64,000 nucleotides of DNA from Mycolicibacterium brisbanense (GCF_001570425.1 NZ_BCSX01000028.1:182662-246661); one strand, 5' to 3'. Positions 24,473-34,291 are shown, counted from the stretch's first letter. The notes: generated from the sequence alone by a model not told the origin. Numbers and translations are program-made.

Positions 24473-25789
24473 ATGCGGGAACGGGTCCGTTGGTTTGCCC
24501 TGCACGGCGTCATCCGTGGTCTCTCCGCGATGGGCATGCGCGAGGGGGATCCTCAAGCCAGGCTGATCGCCGATCCACAGGTGCGCGCGGATCCAACGGC
24601 CTTCGCCGACGAGATGCGCGTGCGTGGCCCGGTGATCCGTTGCCGCAAAGTGTTGTTGACGTTCGATCACACCGTCGGGCACGAACTACTGCGGTCAGAG
24701 GACTTCCGCGTCAGCAAGCTCGGAGCGAATCTGCCGAAACCGCTGCGGTGGATCGTCGACAAGACCGACACAGGCCTGCTGCACCCGATCGAGCCGCCGT
24801 CGCTGCTGTCGATCGAACCGCCCGACCACACCCGCATGCGCAAGCTGGTGTCCTCGGTGTTCACCACCCGCGCAGTGGCCCGGCTGCGTGAACGTGTCGA
24901 GGAAACCGCAGTCGAACTCCTTGACGGGCTCGGGAACACCGACAGCCCCACCGATGTGGTCGAGCGCTACTGCGCCAAGCTGCCCGTCGCGATCATCGGC
25001 GACATCCTCGGTGTGCCCGAACCCGACCGCCCCAACATCCTGCATTTCGGTGAGCTCGCCGCACCCAGCCTCGACATCGGCCTGTCGTGGCCGCAGTACC
25101 AGCAGGTCAACGAGGGCATAGCGGGCTTCGACCACTGGCTCACCGGCCACCTGCGGCATCTGAGGAGCGATCCCGGCGACGATCTGATGAGCCAGATCAT
25201 CGCCGCGTCCGACGGCGGGCAGGCAGGCGAACCCCTCACCGAGCACGAACTGAAAGCCCTGGCCGGGCTGGTGCTGGCGGCTGGATTCGAGACCACCGTC
25301 AACCTGCTGGGCAACGGCATCCGGATACTGCTGGACCACCCCGAGCATCTGGAGACATTGGCCGCGCGGCCCGAATTGTGGCCCAACACAGTCGAAGAGA
25401 TCCTGCGGCTCGATTCGCCGGTGCAGATGAGCGCGCGCATGGCTGCGCGCGACACCGACGTCGCGGGTACCGCCGTTGGCGCAGGCGAACTCATCGTCAT
25501 CCACCTGGCCGGCGCCAACCGCGACCCCGCGGTGTTCACCGACCCGCACCGGTTCGACATCGAACGCGACAACGCCGGACGGCACCTGTCGTTCTCCGGT
25601 GGCCGCCACTTCTGCCTGGGTGCGGCGCTGGCCCGAGCCGAGGGCGAGGTGGGACTGCGCGCGTTCTTCGAACGCTTCCCCGACGCCCGGTTGGCAGGTG
25701 GCGGCGTCCGGCGCGACACCCGCGTGCTGCGAGGTTGGTCGACTCTGCCGATCGCGCTCGGCACCGCGCGGGCAGCGGTAAGTTCGTGA
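24473..25789 (+). CDS. cytochrome P450, CYP140 family
   Basis: 438-residue P450 closely resembling M. tuberculosis CYP140A1 (Rv1880c) along its length, including the start MRERVRWFALHGVIRG. Heme-thiolate motif FSGGRHFCLGAALA has Cys381. The I-helix AGFETTVN and EEILR ExxR motif are present. Needs ferredoxin and reductase, not encoded nearby. Substrate unknown; CYP140 members are sometimes associated with macrolide-like hydroxylation. It starts 38 bp after udgA, possibly in the same transcript, and the next gene starts 1 bp after its stop. Confidence 0.92.
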   Translation: MRERVRWFALHGVIRGLSAMGMREGDPQARLIADPQVRADPTAFADEMRVRGPVIRCRKVLLTFDHTVGHELLRSEDFRVSKLGANLPKPLRWIVDKTDTGLLHPIEPPSLLSIEPPDHTRMRKLVSSVFTTRAVARLRERVEETAVELLDGLGNTDSPTDVVERYCAKLPVAIIGDILGVPEPDRPNILHFGELAAPSLDIGLSWPQYQQVNEGIAGFDHWLTGHLRHLRSDPGDDLMSQIIAASDGGQAGEPLTEHELKALAGLVLAAGFETTVNLLGNGIRILLDHPEHLETLAARPELWPNTVEEILRLDSPVQMSARMAARDTDVAGTAVGAGELIVIHLAGANRDPAVFTDPHRFDIERDNAGRHLSFSGGRHFCLGAALARAEGEVGLRAFFERFPDARLAGGGVRRDTRVLRGWSTLPIALGTARAAVSS

Positions 25790-25790
25790 T

Positions 25791-26543
25791 GTGGACTTCC
25801 GAGCCGCTCTGCTCGATCAGACCCGCGCCTTCGGGGAATTGGTTGCCACCGGCGATCCCGAGACGCACATCCCAACCTGCCCGGACTGGACGCTCAAACA
25901 GCTCTTCCGCCACGTCGGTCGCGGAAACCGTTGGGCAGCACAGATAATCGCCGACCGAAGAACCAGTTCGCTGGATCCCCGCGAGGTCCGCGACGGCCGC
26001 CCGCCCGAGGACACCGCCGAGGCGGTCGCCTGGCTCAACGACGGTGCAGAGCTGATCCTCAAAGCCGTCGACCAGGTCGGTACCGACGCGCGGGTGTGGA
26101 CGTTTCTCGGGGCCAAACCCGCGGGCTGGTGGATCCGCCGTCGCCTGCACGAGGTCGCCGTTCACCGCGCCGACGCCGCGCTGGCGCTCGGGGTCGCCTT
26201 CGACCTTCCGCCCGATCTCGCCGCCGACGCGATCAGCGAGTGGCTCGACCGGACGTGCGTCGAGGCGACGAAAGCGCACCAGACGCCGCTGCACCCGGGC
26301 CAGACACTGCACCTGCACGCCACCGATGAGGGACTGGGCCCGACGGGGGAATGGACCGCCTACAACGAGGACGGTGCGCTCTCGTGGTCGCACGACCACG
26401 GCAAAGGCAGTGTCGCGGTGCGGGGTAGCGCCACGAACCTGCTGCTCGCGCTGACCCGCCGAGGCACGGTGGCCGACCTCGGGCTGGAGATATTCGGCGA
26501 CACCGCCGTCTGGGACCAGTGGCTCGAGCACACCCCGTTCTGA
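25791..26543 (+). CDS. maleylpyruvate isomerase-family mycothiol-dependent enzyme
   Basis: 250-residue protein of the TIGR03083-type family. The N-terminal four-helix domain contains CPDWTLKQLFRHVGRGNRW (possible metal His) and LHEVAVHRADAALALG, and the C-terminal domain is the beta-rich extension. GTG start follows the P450 stop by 1 bp. The family uses a divalent metal and often mycothiol; actual substrate is unknown. Coexpression with CYP140 is likely. Confidence 0.82.
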   Translation: MDFRAALLDQTRAFGELVATGDPETHIPTCPDWTLKQLFRHVGRGNRWAAQIIADRRTSSLDPREVRDGRPPEDTAEAVAWLNDGAELILKAVDQVGTDARVWTFLGAKPAGWWIRRRLHEVAVHRADAALALGVAFDLPPDLAADAISEWLDRTCVEATKAHQTPLHPGQTLHLHATDEGLGPTGEWTAYNEDGALSWSHDHGKGSVAVRGSATNLLLALTRRGTVADLGLEIFGDTAVWDQWLEHTPF

Positions 26544-26561
26544 GTGGCGTACGTTTCGTTC

Positions 26562-26927
26562 ATGACCACATCCGAGATCGCGACGGTTCTGGCCTGGCAC
26601 GACGCGCTCAACGCGCGGGATTTCGACACCCTGGACCGGCTGTGCAGCGACGACATCGAGTTCGGTGACGCCCGAGGGGCCGCACAAGGCCGCGCTGCCC
26701 TGCGGCAATGGGCCCAGGAGCTGGGGGAGACCGTGACGGCCGGGCAGATGTTCGTGCACGACGGCGTGGTCGTCGTCGAGCAGACCATCGCCGACGCCGA
26801 CGGGGAGACCGAAACGTCCGCCTCCGCGTTCCGGGTGGTGCGCGACCACGTCACCTCGGTGTTCCATCACCGCGACCTGGCAGCGGCGCTCGCGGCGACC
26901 GACCTGACCGAGAGTGATCTTGTCTAA
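26562..26927 (+). CDS. SnoaL/NTF2-like small protein
   Basis: 121-residue protein with the NTF2-like fold pattern: helical N-terminus VLAWHDALNARDFDTLDRLCSDDIEFGD, then ARGAAQGRAALRQWAQELG, then alternating strands. Members include SnoaL cyclases, limonene epoxide hydrolases and binding proteins. No specific catalytic set can be assigned. ATG 26562 is preferred to a GTG at 26544, but neither has a strong ribosome site. It follows the mycothiol-dependent enzyme by 18 bp. Confidence 0.7.
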   Translation: MTTSEIATVLAWHDALNARDFDTLDRLCSDDIEFGDARGAAQGRAALRQWAQELGETVTAGQMFVHDGVVVVEQTIADADGETETSASAFRVVRDHVTSVFHHRDLAAALAATDLTESDLV

Positions 26928-26964
26928 GGCGTGAGAACACGCATGTCCGGGTACTTCTCCGGGC

Positions 26965-27975
26965 ATGACGGCACCGCGATTGCACGCTGACCCGCGTGAC
27001 GCCGCCGAAGCTCAGCGCACGATCGACGCGGTGACATCGGCGTTCACCACACGTGTCGTCGGCCAGGATCACCTGCGCAAATCGATGCTGGTGTGCCTGC
27101 TCGCCGGTGGCCACCTGCTCATCGAAAGCGTTCCCGGGCTGGCGAAAACCACGGCGGCCCGCGTCGTCGCCGAGTCCATCGACGGCACCTTCCACCGCAT
27201 CCAATGCACCCCTGATCTGTTGCCGAGCGACATCATCGGCACCCAGATCTACGACGCGGGAGCCGCGCCGGACGCGGCGTTCAGCATCCGGCTCGGCCCG
27301 GTGCACGCCAACATCGTGCTGCTCGACGAGATCAACCGGTCGAGCGCAAAGACACAGAGCGCCATGCTGGAGGCGATGGAGGAACGCCAGACCACCATCG
27401 GCGGCATCGAATACCGGCTGCCCGAGCCGTTTCTGGTGATCGCCACCCAGAACCCCATCGACCAGGAGGGCACGTATCCGCTGTCGGAGGCTCAGACCGA
27501 CCGGTTCATGCTCAAGGACATCGTCGGTTACCCGACGGTCGAGGACGAGATCGAGATCGTGGCGCGCATGGACGCCGGTCTCTACGCCCGTGACCACCCG
27601 TCACACGCCGTCGTCACGGTCGACGACATCCGACGGGCACAACGCATCGTCGCCTCGGTGTACATGGATCGCGGCCTGGTCGAATACGCCAGCCGGTTGG
27701 TCAACGTCACCCGGGAACCGGGCAGGCACCTGCCTGCCAACCTGGCGCGCCTCGTCGAGTACGGGGCCAGCCCTCGCGCCACACTGGCGTTCTGCCGGAC
27801 CGCACGTGCCATGGCGGTGCTGCGGGGCCGTGACCACGTGGTGCCCGACGACGTCGCCCGCCTCGCGCACCGCGTGCTGCGGCATCGGCTGATCCTTGGT
27901 TTCGAGGCCGCCAGTGCCCGCGTCACTCCCGATGTGGTGGTCGACGCGGTGCTGCGCGCGGTACGGGTGCCGTGA
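26965..27975 (+). CDS. MoxR-family AAA+ ATPase
   Basis: 336-residue AAA+ chaperone-like ATPase. Walker A is variant SVPGLAKTT (Lys61), Walker B VLLDEINRS (Asp121, Glu122), and sensor region ATQNPIDQEGTYPLSEAQTDRF is typical of MoxR. MoxR proteins act with VWA-domain proteins to insert metals or assemble complexes. It heads a five-gene operon with DUF58, a small membrane protein, a VWA protein and a TPR protein, a Bat-type arrangement in mycobacteria. ATG at 26965. Confidence 0.92.
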   Translation: MTAPRLHADPRDAAEAQRTIDAVTSAFTTRVVGQDHLRKSMLVCLLAGGHLLIESVPGLAKTTAARVVAESIDGTFHRIQCTPDLLPSDIIGTQIYDAGAAPDAAFSIRLGPVHANIVLLDEINRSSAKTQSAMLEAMEERQTTIGGIEYRLPEPFLVIATQNPIDQEGTYPLSEAQTDRFMLKDIVGYPTVEDEIEIVARMDAGLYARDHPSHAVVTVDDIRRAQRIVASVYMDRGLVEYASRLVNVTREPGRHLPANLARLVEYGASPRATLAFCRTARAMAVLRGRDHVVPDDVARLAHRVLRHRLILGFEAASARVTPDVVVDAVLRAVRVP

Positions 27976-27982
27976 GGCCGCC

Positions 27983-28849
27983 ATGGGCAAGTACCTCGAC
28001 TCTGCGAAGGCATACGTCGGCCGCGACGCCGGCGGTCTGCTCGAAGGCGGCCACTACGCGCTGATCCACACGCGCAGTATGGAATTCGACGAGTTGCGAC
28101 CGTACGTCCCGGGGGACGACGTCCGCGACATCGACTGGACCGCGACCGCACGCTCCGGGCACACCCTGGTCAAGCGGTTCGTCTCCGAGAAACACCACAA
28201 GATCCTGGTGGTCACCGACGCCGGGCGCAACACCCGTGCGCTGGCTCCCTCAGGGGAATTCAAAAGCGATGTGGCCCTTCATGTCATCGGTGCTGTCGGT
28301 CTGATGACCCTGCCGCGGTCCGACGAAATCGGCATGGTGCTCGGCGACCGCCGCGGCAGCGTCGACGTCCGGTTGCGGCGCGGGGAGACACACATCGAGA
28401 GCATGCTGCACCGGTACCAGCAGCACGCCACCGCGGACCCTGCGCCCAGCGACATCGTCGTCCAATTGAGCTGGGTGGCACGACACTACCGGCATCGGCT
28501 TCTGATCGTGGTGGTCAGCGACGAACCGGAAATCAGCGACCGGCTCGACGAGGTGCTGCAGTCGCTGACCGCGCGTCACGATGTGCTGTGGGCGATGGTC
28601 GCCGACATGCCCGCCGTCCACCCCGACACCCAGCACCGGCAGAGCTACGAGATCGCCGACGGCCGGCCCATTTTGGCCGATTTGGACGCCGACGTCATCG
28701 AGGCGTACCGACGGGCCGAAGAGCACCGGCGCGACCAGCTGTCCGAGTCCCTGACGTCGCACCGGATACCGCACGCGCGGATCACCGGAAGCGCCCGCAT
28801 CCTGGCGGCCCTCACCACGATCACCGGGGTGTATGCGCGTGCCCGATGA
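27983..28849 (+). CDS. DUF58-domain protein
   Basis: 288-residue protein with the DUF58 signature ELRPYVPGDDVRDIDWTATARSG. A VWA-like C-terminal part contains KILVVTDAGRNTRAL. DUF58 proteins are partners of MoxR ATPases; the biochemical role is unproven, but a link to envelope stress or complex assembly is inferred. Starts 7 bp after moxR. Overlaps the next gene by 17 bp. No membrane segment. Confidence 0.88.
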   Translation: MGKYLDSAKAYVGRDAGGLLEGGHYALIHTRSMEFDELRPYVPGDDVRDIDWTATARSGHTLVKRFVSEKHHKILVVTDAGRNTRALAPSGEFKSDVALHVIGAVGLMTLPRSDEIGMVLGDRRGSVDVRLRRGETHIESMLHRYQQHATADPAPSDIVVQLSWVARHYRHRLLIVVVSDEPEISDRLDEVLQSLTARHDVLWAMVADMPAVHPDTQHRQSYEIADGRPILADLDADVIEAYRRAEEHRRDQLSESLTSHRIPHARITGSARILAALTTITGVYARAR

Positions 28850-29309
28850 CCTGCTCTCGCACTTGATAGGGCCGTCACCGTACTCGGCGGCGTGGTTGTG
28901 GACCGCCGTGGTCCTGGTGCTCGGCCTGCTCGCTTGGTACACCGCGGTTTTCGCTCTGACCTCGCGACGCCGTCTTCGGGATCTCCCGGTGCTGGGTGCC
29001 GCACGCGACGAGTTGATCCGGCGCCGGGCCGTCCGCGCCGTTCGGTCCATCGGAAACCGCTATCGGGCAGGCGAACTGGAGCCCGCGCGGGCCGGCGCGG
29101 CGGTGAGCGGTGAGCTGCGCTCCTTCCTGCATGCCGCGACGGGGATGGCCGCCGAGTACATGCAGGTCGAATCCATGACCGTCGGGAAGCTCGCACCTGC
29201 GGCTCCGATCTTGTTCGAACTCAACGATGTTCAGTTCAATCATCGGTCCGTGGTCGACGTGGGGGTGCTCAGCGAGGCAACCGAGGAGCTGATCCGCGAA
29301 TGGACCTGA
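28833..29309 (+). CDS. small membrane protein of the MoxR operon (DUF4381-like position)
   Basis: 158-residue protein with one N-terminal membrane helix (AAWLWTAVVLVLGLLAWYTAVFAL) followed by a basic stretch SRRRL and a cytoplasmic domain with AGELEPARAGAAVSGELRSFL. Its place between DUF58 and VWA genes matches DUF4381-type subunits in Bat operons; no motif confirms it. Overlaps both neighbours (17 and 10 bp). Confidence 0.7.
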   Translation: MRVPDDLLSHLIGPSPYSAAWLWTAVVLVLGLLAWYTAVFALTSRRRLRDLPVLGAARDELIRRRAVRAVRSIGNRYRAGELEPARAGAAVSGELRSFLHAATGMAAEYMQVESMTVGKLAPAAPILFELNDVQFNHRSVVDVGVLSEATEELIREWT

Positions 29310-31057
29310 CCTGGTGGGTGGTGGCGATGGCCGGATGCCTCGCACTCGCCGGGTGCGTGGGACTCGCCGTGCTGCGACCCCGGCAGGTGTCGCGGCAACA
29401 GCTGCGGCCGTTGGCCAATACCCAGCGGCTCACCCGGTTGCCGGAATACCGGCGGGCAGCGCGGCGACGCACCCTGACCACCGTGGCGGTGACCGTATTG
29501 CTGTTGATCGCATTCGTGGCGTCCGTTTTGGTCGCGGCGCGTCCGACGGGTCTGCCGTCGTGGGCCAGGAATGCCCAGAGTTCGGCGCCCGAGGACATCA
29601 TGGTGTGTGTCGGCGGCCCGCAGAACAGTCCGGCGGTCACCACGACACTGAAGTATTTCGCCGACCGGGTCACCACGTTCGGCACCCAACGCATCGGGCT
29701 GACGTCGGCGAACCGGCGCATCGTCCCGCTGACTCGCGATTACCAGTACGCCGCAGCGCGATTCGCCGACTACGCGCAGCCGCAGGGCAGTCCGTCGTTG
29801 GTGGCGCCGGTGTCCTACGCCGACTACACGTCGAGCGTCGAAGACGTGCTGGCGATGTGCGTGACGGGCTTGCCGCCTTTTGACCGCACAGCCGACCAAC
29901 GGCGGTCGCTGATCTACGTCGGTCCCCAGGCCTCATCCGGTGGTCCCGCGGCGTTGTTCACCGCCGACCGCGTGGCCGACTTGGCGCACAAGGCCGGGGT
30001 GCAGGTCAACGTCCTCACCACCGGGGCCACTGCCGGGCCGATGACCGAACTGGCCCACACCACGGGCGGGCAAGCGTTTTCGGGAGACTCCGATGTGACG
30101 GCCCACCTCGACCAGATCCGCAAACACCCGCCTGCGGCCCCGCCGGGACTCGGCGCTGCGCGGTCTCCGGAGTCCCCGGAGGTCCCGGCCATCGTGGCGC
30201 TGTGCGCGGTCGTCGTCCTCATCGCCCTCGTCGTGGTCCGCCGTCGCGGCATCGCCCGGTGGCGGTTCGGTCTGATGGCCGGTGCGGCAGTGCTTTTGGC
30301 GATCGCCGTGGCTCGCCCCGTGTTCGGCGGGACCACCCCGCCGCCCGCGGTCGCAGGTGCTCACGACCCGAGCATCTTCGTGCTGGTCGACCGGTCGGCA
30401 GACATGCGCATCTCCGATCGACACGGGCGGACCCGGCTGGCGGCCGCGCGCGACGACATCGCCACCTTGATGGACCGCTACCCGAACGCCCGGTTCGCCG
30501 TCATCTCCTTCGGCTCCCGGGCTGCGCTGAATTGGCCGTTGTCGCAGGATAACTGGAGCTTGCGACCGATTGTCGACGCCATGACACCCTACGCGGCGAC
30601 GCCCGCCCAAGCCGCTCAAGCCGACGTCGGCGCCGCCTCGACAGTGCTGCGCTACCAGCTGTTCGGTGCCGTGCAGCAGTACCCACGGGCACAGAATCTG
30701 GTCTTCTATCTCGGGGCCGGAGCGCCCGAATCACAAGAGCCGGCCCGCGCATTCGACCCGCCGGCCGGAGCGATCGACGGCGGTGCGGTGGTGGCCTACG
30801 ACACGGCGGGCGAGGCAGCTTTGCAGGGCGTTGCCGCGCGGCTGGGAGTGCCGCTGCTCGCACGCGGCGACGAACCACTCACCGGCTGGGCCGAGAAGCC
30901 GGCCCATGAGGCCACGCCCACCGCCACCGACGCGACCCGTTTCGAGACGTACTGGATCCTGGCGATGGGTGCGGCGGGTCTCCTCCTCGTCGAGCTGTAT
31001 CTCGTGTTGCGGCAGTTCGGCCGCACCCGGCTGGTCACCCCGCCGGAGTCGCCATGA
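29300..31057 (+). CDS. membrane protein with von Willebrand factor A domain
   Basis: 585-residue protein with membrane helices near the start (residues 3-25), at ~55-78, ~285-310 and near the C-terminus. A VWA-like domain after residue ~350 starts SIFVLVDRSADMRISD. The MIDAS metal motif is DRSAD rather than DxSxS, so metal-dependent ligand binding may be altered. An earlier region (residues 95-270) is also VWA-like. It is the BatA/BatB-like subunit of the MoxR operon. Overlaps the next gene by ATGA. Confidence 0.82.
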   Translation: MDLTWWVVAMAGCLALAGCVGLAVLRPRQVSRQQLRPLANTQRLTRLPEYRRAARRRTLTTVAVTVLLLIAFVASVLVAARPTGLPSWARNAQSSAPEDIMVCVGGPQNSPAVTTTLKYFADRVTTFGTQRIGLTSANRRIVPLTRDYQYAAARFADYAQPQGSPSLVAPVSYADYTSSVEDVLAMCVTGLPPFDRTADQRRSLIYVGPQASSGGPAALFTADRVADLAHKAGVQVNVLTTGATAGPMTELAHTTGGQAFSGDSDVTAHLDQIRKHPPAAPPGLGAARSPESPEVPAIVALCAVVVLIALVVVRRRGIARWRFGLMAGAAVLLAIAVARPVFGGTTPPPAVAGAHDPSIFVLVDRSADMRISDRHGRTRLAAARDDIATLMDRYPNARFAVISFGSRAALNWPLSQDNWSLRPIVDAMTPYAATPAQAAQADVGAASTVLRYQLFGAVQQYPRAQNLVFYLGAGAPESQEPARAFDPPAGAIDGGAVVAYDTAGEAALQGVAARLGVPLLARGDEPLTGWAEKPAHEATPTATDATRFETYWILAMGAAGLLLVELYLVLRQFGRTRLVTPPESP

Positions 31058-31734
31058 CCACCCGGCGGCGGCTACTGGTGTACTCGGCCCCGGTCGTGGC
31101 CGTCGTGATTCTCGTTGTCGTCAAATGCCTTTCGGTGGTCATCGCAGGCAATATGGCGGCGTCGCACTTCGCATCCCACGACACCGGCGCACTACACCGC
31201 GACGTCGCCACGCTGTCGATGCTCAATGTGGCGGAACCGGCGAAGGCGCCGTTCGCGGCGGGCACCCTCGCGGTCCTGCAGAACCGACTCGACGACGCCG
31301 AGCGCGAGTTCTCTGCGGCGCTGGCTGCCGACGGTGAATCATGCTCTGCCCGAGTCAATCTCGTCCTGGTCCGCGAGACCATGGGCGACCGGGCGATGGC
31401 AGCCTTGGACGGCCGCGGCGCGCTCGACCACTATCTGAGCGCACGCGAACTGGTCGCGCAGGCCCCACGGGGTTGCTTCGCGGGCAACCGCGATGCCGAC
31501 GAGCCGCGGCGAGTGGTGCGCGAGCAGGGCGCGGAACGTCTCGACGGCAAGATCGCGGCGGCGCGGGCCGCGGTGCCGCCACCCCCACCGGTGTCCGTTG
31601 TCCCACCGCCCGGAGTGCCACCACCGGCGTCGGGCCCGGCACCGGAAAGCCCCGACGCCACGCTGCGACTGGACCCGGGGGCAGGCGACCCGTTCGACCG
31701 GCTGCAGCAGATCCTGCGCGACGCGCAGCGCTAA
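31054..31734 (+). CDS. membrane-anchored TPR-like protein
   Basis: 226-residue protein: one N-terminal membrane anchor (YSAPVVAVVILVVVKCLSVVI), a helical TPR-like part (AGTLAVLQNRLDDAEREFSAALAADG...CSARVNLVLV) and a proline-rich C-terminus (VPPPPPVSVVPPPGVPPPASG). Last gene of the MoxR-DUF58-VWA operon and translationally coupled to the VWA gene. It probably scaffolds the complex outside the membrane. Converges on the YibE/F-like gene with stop codons overlapping. Confidence 0.75.
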   Translation: MTTRRRLLVYSAPVVAVVILVVVKCLSVVIAGNMAASHFASHDTGALHRDVATLSMLNVAEPAKAPFAAGTLAVLQNRLDDAEREFSAALAADGESCSARVNLVLVRETMGDRAMAALDGRGALDHYLSARELVAQAPRGCFAGNRDADEPRRVVREQGAERLDGKIAAARAAVPPPPPVSVVPPPGVPPPASGPAPESPDATLRLDPGAGDPFDRLQQILRDAQR

Positions 31735-32972
31735 CGGTGCGAGTGCTGCTCCGGTGTGGCCAGCACGGCCGCGATGCCCGTCGTCAACGGCACCGAGAGG
31801 GCCAGGGCGATACCGCCCACCGCGGAGCGGGTGATCTCGATGGCCACGCTCTCACCGGTCAGCACGTCGCCCAGGGACCGGTTGGCCACGCTGAACAACA
31901 GCAGCAGCGGCAACGCGCTACCTGCGTAGGCCAGCACCAGGGTGTACACCGTGCTGGCGATGTGGTCGCGGCCCACCCGCATGGCTCCCAGGAAGACGGA
32001 GCGTCGGGTGCCGCCATGCTCGGCCAGCTCGAACACCGTCGAGGCCTGCGTCACCGTCACGTCGTTGAGCACACCGAGCGAACCGATGATGAACCCGGCC
32101 AGCAGCAGACCCGTGATCGATACGTTGCCCAGGTACGCCGCGACCTCGTTGTTCTGATCTTCCGACAGGCCCGTCAAGTGCGCCATTTCGATTGCGCCCC
32201 ACGACAACAACGCGGCGAGCAGCAGGGCCGCCAGGGTTCCCAGCAGCGCCGCGCTGGTCCGCAGGCTCACCCCGTGGGCCAGGTAGATGACCGCGTACAA
32301 GATGGCCGCAGACGCCACAAGCGACACCGGGACGGCCGCGGCGCCGTCGCGCAGGGCGGGCAGCAGGAACACCACCAGCACCACGAACGCCACGGCGATG
32401 CCGATCAGCGCGCGCAGCCCGCGCCAGCGCGCCACCGCGACGATGACCACCGCGAATACCGCGGCCAGCGCCACCAGCGGCCAGGTGCGTTCGAAGTCGA
32501 AGAACGCATACGTCGTGGTTCCCGCGTCGTCGACCTGCCGGCTCAGCCGGACGTTGTCCCCGGCCGCAAGATGCGGTTGTCCTGGCCCGTTGGTGAACTC
32601 CAGCAGGGTGTTGGCGCCCTTGTTGGGGCCCGAATCGATCGCGACGAGATTCTGCACACACTGGCCGCCGCCCGGTGGGGCCGGGGTCGGGTTGGCGGTG
32701 AGCACCCCGCCGGTCGACGGGCTGCCGCAGTCGGCCATGCGACTGGAGAGCACGTGCCCGGCCTCGGTGGTCACCGCGCCGCCCGCCGCGTTCTGGAAGG
32801 GCAAGGGAATGGCCACCTTCTGCTGACTCGGCCACAGCAGGGCCAACCCGGCCAGTACCGCGATACCGATGGCGATCAGCAGACCGACGACGATTTTGGC
32901 GGCCAGCGGACCGAGTGGGGCAGGACCGCCGCTGAGGGAGTGCGAGTGCGAGTGGGAATGTGCCACCCGCAC
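31731..32972 (-). CDS. YibE/F-like multi-pass membrane protein
   Basis: 413-residue membrane protein with the layout of the YibE/F family: a periplasmic-type beta domain near residues 60-160 followed by seven or so membrane helices. It carries the HIASTVYTLVLAYAG and SLGVLNDVTVTQASTVFELAE motifs typical of the family. The N-terminus has a His-rich HSHSHSHS stretch, which could bind metal. GTG start at 32972 with an alternative GTG at 32966. Function is unknown; transport is often assumed. Confidence 0.85.
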   Translation of the reverse strand: MRVAHSHSHSHSLSGGPAPLGPLAAKIVVGLLIAIGIAVLAGLALLWPSQQKVAIPLPFQNAAGGAVTTEAGHVLSSRMADCGSPSTGGVLTANPTPAPPGGGQCVQNLVAIDSGPNKGANTLLEFTNGPGQPHLAAGDNVRLSRQVDDAGTTTYAFFDFERTWPLVALAAVFAVVIVAVARWRGLRALIGIAVAFVVLVVFLLPALRDGAAAVPVSLVASAAILYAVIYLAHGVSLRTSAALLGTLAALLLAALLSWGAIEMAHLTGLSEDQNNEVAAYLGNVSITGLLLAGFIIGSLGVLNDVTVTQASTVFELAEHGGTRRSVFLGAMRVGRDHIASTVYTLVLAYAGSALPLLLLFSVANRSLGDVLTGESVAIEITRSAVGGIALALSVPLTTGIAAVLATPEQHSHR

Positions 32973-33016
32973 AGGGTAGAGCGCCGAGCTGTCCGGTTAC
33001 TGCGCCGGATTGGGCC

Positions 33017-34291
33017 CTACTGCCGGTAGCTGGCCAGGAAGTTGCCGAGACGTTCGATGGCCGCGGCCAGATCCCGCGACCACGGCAGCGTCACGATGCG
33101 CAGGTGATCCGGTGTGGGCCAATTGAATCCGGTGCCCTGGGTGAGCAGGATCTTCTCCTGCATGAGCAGGTCGAGCACCAGTTGTTCGTCGTCCTGGATG
33201 TCGTGGACCTCGGGGTCGAGCCGCGGGAACGCGTACAGCGCTCCGGACGGCTTCACACAGGACACTCCGGGAATTTCGTTGAGCTTGGACCACGCGGTGT
33301 CGCGCTGCTCCAGCAACCGGCCGCCTGGCAACACCAGATCGTCGATGCTCTGATGGCCGCCCAGTGCCACCTGAATGGCGTGCTGCGCAGGCACATTCGG
33401 GCACAACCGCATGTTGGCCAGCAGGCTGATGCCTTCGATGAAGCTGCTCGCGTGCTCCTTGGGGCCGGTGATCACCAGCCAACCGGACCGGTAGCCGGCG
33501 ACCCGGTACGCCTTCGACAGCCCGTTGAACGTCAGCGTCAGCACATCCGGCGCCACCGAAGCTATCGAGATGTGTTTGGCGTCGTCGTAAAGGATCTTGT
33601 CGTAGATCTCGTCGGCCAGCAGCATCAGCTGATGCTTGCGCGCCAAATCCGCGATCTGCGTGAGGGTTTCGCGGCTATACACCGCGCCCGTCGGGTTGTT
33701 CGGGTTGATCACGACGATCGCCTTGGTGCGGTCGGTGATCTTGGACTCAAGGTCGGCGACGTCGGGATTCCAGCCCTGGGTCTCGTCGCACAGGTAGTGC
33801 ACCGGTGTGCCGCCGGCCAACGAGGTGGATGCGGTCCACAGCGGATAGTCCGGCGTGGGGATCAGAACCTGGTCGCCGTTGTCGAGCAGGGCCTGCAGAG
33901 TCATGGTGATCAGCTCGGAGACACCGTTGCCCAGAAAGACGTCGTCGACGTCGAACCGGGGAAATCCCTCGACCAGCTCGTAGCGCGTGAACACCGCGCG
34001 GCGGGCGCTGAGAATGCCCTTGGAATCGGAGTAGCCCTGCGCGTACGGCAGCGCCTGGATGATGTCGCGCATGATCACGTCGGGGGCCTCGAAGCCGAAC
34101 GGCGCCGGGTTGCCGATGTTCAGCTTGAGGATGCGATGGCCTTCAGCTTCCAGCCGGGAGGCGTGCTCGTGTACCGGCCCACGAATCTCGTACAGGACGT
34201 CCTGCAGCTTCGTCGATTGGGCGAACACACGCGGCTTCGGGTGGTGCCCGGTACCCTGCCACGGCAGCTGATGGGTAGTCACGTCCACCAT
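33017..34291 (-). CDS. aspC: alanine/aspartate aminotransferase, PLP class I
   Basis: 424-residue fold-type I PLP aminotransferase, orthologue of Rv0337c (AspC). PLP lysine is Lys260 in FNGLSKAYRVAGYRSGW. NPNNPTGAVYS and the start KLNIGNPAPFGF fit the alanine-aminotransferase-like subgroup, which moves amino groups between alanine or aspartate and 2-oxoglutarate. The ATG at 34291 is preferred to a GTG at 34309. It lies downstream of etfD and is probably separately transcribed because a hairpin lies between them. Confidence 0.9.
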   Translation of the reverse strand: MVDVTTHQLPWQGTGHHPKPRVFAQSTKLQDVLYEIRGPVHEHASRLEAEGHRILKLNIGNPAPFGFEAPDVIMRDIIQALPYAQGYSDSKGILSARRAVFTRYELVEGFPRFDVDDVFLGNGVSELITMTLQALLDNGDQVLIPTPDYPLWTASTSLAGGTPVHYLCDETQGWNPDVADLESKITDRTKAIVVINPNNPTGAVYSRETLTQIADLARKHQLMLLADEIYDKILYDDAKHISIASVAPDVLTLTFNGLSKAYRVAGYRSGWLVITGPKEHASSFIEGISLLANMRLCPNVPAQHAIQVALGGHQSIDDLVLPGGRLLEQRDTAWSKLNEIPGVSCVKPSGALYAFPRLDPEVHDIQDDEQLVLDLLMQEKILLTQGTGFNWPTPDHLRIVTLPWSRDLAAAIERLGNFLASYRQ

